From assembly GCA_019313605.1 (NCBI GenBank), contig JAFDAW010000184.1:1-5799 (forward strand): 5,799 nt of DNA, read 5' to 3'. Each line of letters begins with the position of its first letter. The stretch's first letter is position 1. Shown piece by piece: positions 1-5,799 of this stretch. A program made the translations under genes and the position numbers. The notes beneath the pieces were generated by a model. It searched no databases, was not told the origin of the DNA, and saw only the letters and a list, made by a program, of their open reading frames with translations. This DNA comes from Deltaproteobacteria bacterium (GTDB lineage: Bacteria > Myxococcota_A > UBA9160 > SMWR01).

Positions 1-3089
<3,089 letters not shown>

Positions 3090-3204
3090 GCGGGATGGAG
3101 CTTCGGAGGCTAACGGGATTGTCGCCGGCCGCATAACGCGCGGTTTCGATCGAGGGCTCGGGATCACGCCCACCCGTGCGCATTCCAATCTTAATGGACG
3201 GTAA
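3090..3204. other. Convergent intergenic gap between carB and the TIR gene
   Basis: This is 115 bp between two genes whose 3' ends face each other. I see no ORF and no strong terminator. The best hairpin is a short GC stem, CCGC (3129-3132) with GCGG (3140-3143), a 7-nt loop and two possible G-T pairs below it. No T-run follows on either strand, so termination here is either factor-dependent or not visible by eye. Confidence 0.5.
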
Positions 3205-3642
3205 TCAGCGTTTCCGGGCGCTGCCTAGGGTCTCCGCTATTGCATCCGTGTGGTTGCTGCGGGCAGTGATGGCGATCTGATCCTGCAAGACCTGCGGCGA
3301 CCAGATGTACATCCCCTCGGCAGACTTGGCTCCCACCGGCTTGGTGCACATGATCCCCCGCCGGCCCCAGAGCAGGAAGTAGGGTATCTGCTCTTGCTGG
3401 GCGATGCGGATCTCGGCACTCATGCTCGCCGACGACTCGGTGTACTTGCTGCAGATGAAGATGACCTGGTCCGCGTTGCGGATCCGGCGGCGCGCTCTCT
3501 CGTTCCAGACGTCCGTGGCCGTGTGACGCTCGGAGCAACCCAACACATTGAAACCGGAGCTGCTGGACTGCATACGAAGCTCTTCCAAGAGTTCCCCGTC
3601 GCGTTCGACGTCGAAGCTGACAAAGACCTGTGTCTTGTTCAT
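3205..3642 (-). CDS. Small TIR-domain protein (MTH538/DUF1863-like), possible NAD-processing effector
   Basis: This is a 145-aa, single-domain, probably cytoplasmic protein with no signal peptide or membrane segment. Counting from Met at 3642: first strand and loop QVFVSFDVERD (5-15); second strand FNVLGCSE (31-38); DVWNERARRRIRNADQVIFICS (44-65), the usual helix plus strand before the active-site helix; then YTESSASMSAEIRIA (67-81), whose Glu77 sits where catalytic TIR NADases carry their Glu; then IPYFLLWGR (86-94). The tail has MYIWSPQVLQ (111-120), like the 'MYxWtw' ending I recall from DUF1863-type TIR proteins. TIR proteins of this size include Thoeris ThsB, which makes a signalling nucleotide from NAD, but no ThsA is nearby. 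I chose the ATG at 3642 because the domain begins right after it; an in-frame GTG at 3681 would add 13 non-domain residues and leave a 7-bp gap to the regulator's stop. Neither start has a good Shine-Dalgarno sequence. The fold is fairly sure; the activity is inferred. Confidence 0.85.
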   Translation of the reverse strand: MNKTQVFVSFDVERDGELLEELRMQSSSSGFNVLGCSERHTATDVWNERARRRIRNADQVIFICSKYTESSASMSAEIRIAQQEQIPYFLLWGRRGIMCTKPVGAKSAEGMYIWSPQVLQDQIAITARSNHTDAIAETLGSARKR

Positions 3643-3688
3643 GCTGCCCGCCCAGCGGAGCGCGACTGAAATCGGCGCCACGCGCGGT

Positions 3689-4087
3689 TCATGACCGACC
3701 GCGGAAGCGAAGGAATGCCAGATACTTGAGGAGCTCTTCCTCTTCCTCGGCGGACAGATCGTCGATCGCGAAGGCCGCCATTCTCTTGCGGCGCCCGCCG
3801 CCGTTCTCGGAGGGCAGCAAGTATCCGGCCTTCTCCATCAACGCCTCGTAGGGCACCGCGTAGGCCGCGGCCAGGCTGTGCAGCACGTGGGGCGAGGGCT
3901 TCTGGATCTTCCCGTTCTCCAGCTGACTCAGGTAGGCGTTCGAGACCGCCTTGTCCGTGGCCTCTTCGACCTCCCGGAGTGAGAATCCCTTGGCGGTACG
4001 CAAATCAGCCAAGAGGGCGCCGAGATCGTTGGGTCGCCCTACGAACTTGGAGTTATTGCGTCGGGGTCGTTTGCCGCTGTCTCGCAT
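3689..4087 (-). CDS. XRE-family helix-turn-helix transcriptional regulator
   Basis: This is a 132-aa Cro/CI-like DNA-binding protein. A basic, disordered-looking N-terminus (MRDSGKRPRRNNSK) leads into a five-helix HTH_3 domain at about residues 22-85: LGALLADLRTAKGFSLREVEEA, then recognition helix SNAYLSQLENG (49-59), KPSPHVLHSLAAAYAV (63-78), and YEALMEKAGYLL (80-91). A glycine/arginine linker (NGGGRRKR) follows, then an acidic C-terminal helix, DDLSAEEEEELLKYLAFLRF (109-128), likely used for dimerisation or for holding a partner. It has no peptidase, sugar-binding or DUF2384-type extension. The ATG at 4087 is the only sensible start, since no other start codon precedes the HTH. It lies directly upstream of the TIR gene on the same strand, and palindromic sites lie directly upstream of it, so autoregulation of a two-gene operon is the natural reading. 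The regulator call is sure; the target is inferred. Confidence 0.93.
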   Translation of the reverse strand: MRDSGKRPRRNNSKFVGRPNDLGALLADLRTAKGFSLREVEEATDKAVSNAYLSQLENGKIQKPSPHVLHSLAAAYAVPYEALMEKAGYLLPSENGGGRRKRMAAFAIDDLSAEEEEELLKYLAFLRFRGRS

Positions 4088-4094
4088 CCGCCCC

Positions 4095-4123
4095 AGTATC
4101 GGTCAATCTGCTTGATTAATCAA
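4095..4123 (-). promoter_or_regulatory. Candidate sigma-70-type promoter of the XRE-TIR operon
   Basis: On the minus strand TTGATT (4123-4118) is followed after exactly 17 bp by GATACT (4100-4095). Each box matches four of six consensus bases. The -10 box ends only 7 bp before the ATG at 4087, so transcription would start at or almost at the start codon and the message would be leaderless or nearly so. The operator palindrome covers the -35 box. A different promoter further upstream cannot be excluded. Confidence 0.35.
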
Positions 4124-4126
4124 GCA
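4109..4126. promoter_or_regulatory. 18-bp perfect palindrome, probable XRE operator
   Basis: TGCTTGATTAATCAAGCA reads identically on both strands, 22 bp upstream of the XRE start codon. It suits a symmetric dimer of a Cro/CI-like protein. Its half-site TGCTTGA recurs at 4138-4144, and a weaker TGCTTAT lies at 4152-4158. The palindrome overlaps the -35 box of the candidate XRE promoter, which would fit negative autoregulation. The symmetry is seen directly; binding by the adjacent XRE protein is inferred. Confidence 0.7.
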
Positions 4127-4136
4127 TTTCGCATGT

Positions 4137-4158
4137 ATGCTTGACAGATTTTGCTTAT
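4137..4158. promoter_or_regulatory. Additional half-sites of the presumed XRE operator
   Basis: ATGCTTGA at 4137-4144 is the exact reverse complement of TCAAGCAT at 4120-4127, with 9 bp between the arms, so the right half of the 18-bp palindrome can also pair with this site as a second dyad. A further TGCTTAT (4152-4158) matches the first five bases. Arrays of this type often allow cooperative or graded repression. Confidence 0.45.
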
Positions 4159-4182
4159 TGCATGGCTTTAGCAGACCGATAC

Positions 4183-4282
4183 GAGGCGTAAGCGCGAACC
4201 ACCCGTGAGCTGCATTAGGAATTCTGGACCGCAACGAGTGTGAGTTTTCGGCAACCTGGACCCATTAATGCAGGCAGGTCAC
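4183..4282. other. Intergenic stretch downstream of the MoaD-like gene
   Basis: This 100-bp stretch lies between the repeat-rich control region and the stop of the MoaD-like gene. It contains no convincing ORF. ACCTG (around 4254-4258) and CAGGT (around 4275-4279) could form a weak 5-bp stem with a long loop, with no T-run. No clear terminator for the aor operon is visible, so read-through from aor into the XRE gene is possible. Confidence 0.4.
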
Positions 4283-4561
4283 CTAGCCACCCGCCGCCGG
4301 CGGGATCACCGCAACACATTCACCCTCTGAAAGCCGAGTCGCCTCCGCGTCGGGCAGCCATCGCACGTTGCGCCCATCCACATAGATGGCCGCACGCCGA
4401 GAGAGCGCACCCTCGTCGGTAAAGAGGTGCTCCCGCAGCTCGGGCCAGCGCCGCACCAGTTCCTCGGCGAAGTCGCGCACGGTGACGCCCTCGGACAGGG
4501 CTACGTCGAAGTCGCGCCCCCCGACAATCTCTCGCAGCGATGCGAAGAAGCTCACCCGCAT
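4283..4561 (-). CDS. MoaD/ThiS-family sulfur-carrier protein
   Basis: This is a 92-aa beta-grasp (ubiquitin-like) protein. It opens with the typical first strand, MRVSFFASLREIVG. The middle, VTVRDFAEELVRRWPELREH (26-45), is the helix region of the family, and it ends in AVIPPAAGG. The terminal Gly-Gly directly before the stop is the site that is adenylated and thiocarboxylated in MoaD, which gives sulfur to the dithiolene of molybdopterin or tungstopterin. The length suits the slightly longer MoaD variant often found beside aldehyde:ferredoxin oxidoreductases. It starts 6 bp after the oxidoreductase stop on the same strand, so the two are almost certainly cotranscribed. The ATG at 4561 is chosen because the first strand begins there; no clear Shine-Dalgarno sequence is seen. 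A role as a protein modifier (SAMP-like) is possible but less likely in this context. Confidence 0.92.
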   Translation of the reverse strand: MRVSFFASLREIVGGRDFDVALSEGVTVRDFAEELVRRWPELREHLFTDEGALSRRAAIYVDGRNVRWLPDAEATRLSEGECVAVIPPAAGG

Positions 4562-4567
4562 CGCGGT

Positions 4568-5799
4568 TCAGAGAATCCCGAGTTCGCGCAGCTTGGCGTC
4601 CGGCACGACACCGTCCTCCCAGCCGCGGGCCGCGTAGTACTCGTCGAGCATGGGGCCCAGCTCCGACACATGCCCCTTGGAACCCGCGAGCGTCGACGGC
4701 TCTTCGAGGAAGCGGGCGGGCAATGTGTCCGAGCCCTCGCGGAAGCCCGCCAGGTTGTTGTAGTAGCGCTCCAGGTTGTAGATACGCTCGCCGGTGGCGC
4801 TCACGTCTTCGGCGCTGAATGCCTCGCCCATGGCGCTGGCGTACTGGGCCGCATATTCGTCCGGACCCTCGGCGAACGCGCTGAACTTGCACAGATCGAG
4901 GCTGTCCGAGAACGCGTGGATGTCTTGGAATGCCTTGACCAACCCACCCTTGCCCTTCCACTCGAGCGGGTCGACATCGATGGGCACCACGCCGAGTTCG
5001 GCGGCCGCGACGTACGCGCGCAGGTGACAGGCGCCGCGGTTGCTCGTCGCGTAGCCGAGGCCCATGCCCTTGAGGCCGCGCGGGTCGTAGGCAGGCAGGG
5101 CCTGTCCCTTGACCGCCATCGCGATCTCTTCGTGGCCCAGCTTCGCGGCGGCCAGCGTTGGCCCTTCGGCCAGCAGGTCGCCGTCGCCATCGCGCAGCGC
5201 GATCGCCTCCGTCAGCGCCACCATCGCAGCGGTGTCGCCCCAGGCCAGTCCCTTCCCCTTCGTGAAGCCGCGCTCGGTGGCCTCCATGTACATCGAGAAG
5301 GCATTGCCCAACTCGATCGGGTCCATGCCGAGGTCGTTGCACTGGTCGATCATCTTGGCGATAGAGCCGATGTCCGCGTTGTCGCAGTTGGCGCCTAGCG
5401 ACCAGGCGGGCTCGTACTCGACGCTCTCCATACGCAGACCCGCGTAGGGCCCCTCCTTGATCTCCACCTCTTTCTTGCACGCCACCGGACACGCGTGGCA
5501 GGTGGGGTCGTCGACCAGGATGTTTTCCTTCACGTACTCGCCACTGATCAACTCTGCCTTTTCGCCGAAAGAGGTGAGCTGGCTGTTGCGCGTGCCGAGC
5601 GCACCCATATTGCTGACGGGGTTCATCAGCACGTTCGTGCCGTACACCGAGAGACCGCCCTTTTTCGGACTGGTGATGTTCTTCTCGTCGCGAATGGTGT
5701 CGCGAGCGGCGCGGCGCGCGGCCTTCCAGCCTTCGGGGTCGCCCACTCGGCTCTTGGCCCGCGCGGCGCGGATCACGATCGCCTTGAGGTTCTTGCTAC
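4568..5799 (-). CDS. aor: Aldehyde:ferredoxin oxidoreductase, C-terminal two thirds (partial)
   Basis: Enzymes of this family oxidise aldehydes to carboxylic acids (or the reverse) with ferredoxin, using a bis-pyranopterin tungsten centre and one 4Fe-4S cluster. The frame is open to the window edge: SKNLKAIVI is encoded upstream of the in-frame GTG at 5776, matching the GSKNLKAI motif about 200 residues into Pyrococcus furiosus AOR, so the N-terminal domain is missing. Counting from codon 5776: cluster ligands C93, C96 and C100 (PTCHACPVAC) and the distant fourth C296 (DLCKFSAF); EYEPAWSLGAN, whose E122 matches Glu313 of P. furiosus; pterin-binding DPRGLKGMGLGYAT (231-244), then RGACH with H251 matching His448. 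The C-terminus, ARGWEDGVVPDAKLRELGIL, is the usual family ending. All key residues are present, so the enzyme looks active. The substrate, and tungsten versus molybdenum, cannot be told. The MoaD-like gene follows after 6 bp. Confidence 0.97.
   Translation of the reverse strand, partial: SKNLKAIVIRAARAKSRVGDPEGWKAARRAARDTIRDEKNITSPKKGGLSVYGTNVLMNPVSNMGALGTRNSQLTSFGEKAELISGEYVKENILVDDPTCHACPVACKKEVEIKEGPYAGLRMESVEYEPAWSLGANCDNADIGSIAKMIDQCNDLGMDPIELGNAFSMYMEATERGFTKGKGLAWGDTAAMVALTEAIALRDGDGDLLAEGPTLAAAKLGHEEIAMAVKGQALPAYDPRGLKGMGLGYATSNRGACHLRAYVAAAELGVVPIDVDPLEWKGKGGLVKAFQDIHAFSDSLDLCKFSAFAEGPDEYAAQYASAMGEAFSAEDVSATGERIYNLERYYNNLAGFREGSDTLPARFLEEPSTLAGSKGHVSELGPMLDEYYAARGWEDGVVPDAKLRELGIL

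Larger units (their letters stand above)
4096..4182. repeat. Outer inverted repeat enclosing the operator region
   Basis: GTATCGGTC (4096-4104) is the exact reverse complement of GACCGATAC (4174-4182). Inside it, AATCTG (4105-4110) is matched by CAGATT (4145-4150), and TGCTTGA is present at 4138-4144. The reverse complement of the left flank (4096-4126) therefore reappears in order on the right as TGCTTGA, CAGATT, GACCGATAC. Relative to the left copy, 9 bp are missing and 23 bp (4151-4173) are added. It looks like a decayed inverted duplication of the control region, or two facing sets of regulator sites. Confidence 0.6.

Noticed and set aside
3127..3145. Hairpin GGCCGC/GCGGTT as a terminator after carB
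   Set aside because: The stem is short with two G-T pairs and no T-run follows.
3689..3700. 12-bp exact repeat TCATGACCGACC shared with 49-60 in carB
   Set aside because: About one such match is expected by chance in a window this size, and one copy lies in a conserved carB motif (IMTDP).
3205..4087. Thoeris or SPARTA defence system
   Set aside because: No ThsA (SIR2/SLOG) or Argonaute-PIWI/APAZ gene is in the window and both flanks are identified as metabolic genes, so neither system name is justified.
4141..4169. Plus-strand promoter starting with TTGACA at 4141-4146
   Set aside because: The -35 box is perfect, but no acceptable -10 box lies 16-18 bp away (GGCTTT) and no plus-strand gene follows; the bases are better explained as part of the operator half-site.
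4427..5398. Plus-strand frame of 323 codons opposite aor
   Set aside because: It is antisense to aor, has no recognisable domain, and is explained by GC-rich codon bias.
4320..5492. Long minus-strand frame (390 codons) overlapping aor and the MoaD-like gene
   Set aside because: It is a frame-shifted shadow of aor and the MoaD-like gene, with Arg/Gly-rich low-complexity translation; the true frames carry all family motifs.
5774..5776. GTG as a possible start of aor
   Set aside because: Conserved SKNLKAIVI lies upstream in the same frame, so the gene runs off the window.

Overview
The window is about 60% GC and comes from a bacterium. It holds two incomplete housekeeping or metabolic loci at its edges and a small two-gene accessory cassette between them. 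The phylum cannot be fixed from this window. The CarB sequence has the flavour of deltaproteobacterial-type or PVC-group proteins, and the aldehyde:ferredoxin oxidoreductase suggests an anaerobic or facultatively anaerobic life, but both points are impressions from memory and not the result of a search.

Layout. Bases 1-3089 (+) are most of carB, the large subunit of carbamoyl-phosphate synthetase; only about the first 40 codons are missing, upstream of the window. Bases 3090-3204 are a short convergent intergenic gap. On the minus strand, read right to left, lie a XRE-type helix-turn-helix regulator (4087-3689) and then a small TIR-fold protein (ATG at 3642, stop at 3205). The gap 4088-4282 carries an AT-rich block (about 4105-4170) full of symmetric repeats: an 18-bp perfect palindrome, further copies of its TGCTTGA half-site, and an outer 9-bp inverted repeat. 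This is the probable promoter and operator of the XRE-TIR pair. Bases 4283-4561 (-) encode a MoaD/ThiS-type sulfur carrier ending in Gly-Gly. It lies 6 bp downstream of the C-terminal two thirds of an aldehyde:ferredoxin oxidoreductase (4568-5799, -), whose N-terminus is outside the window.

How they fit together. CarB makes carbamoyl phosphate for pyrimidines and arginine and has no evident link to its neighbours. The oxidoreductase and the MoaD-like protein form a plausible operon: the carrier would supply dithiolene sulfur for the pyranopterin of the tungsten or molybdenum enzyme. The XRE-TIR pair is the most interesting part. A self-regulated DNA-binding protein is followed by a TIR protein that keeps a Glu at the expected catalytic position. 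No Thoeris ThsA, Argonaute, integrase or transposase is visible. It could be a compact antiphage or NAD-targeting module, or a toxin-antitoxin-like pair; this is inference.
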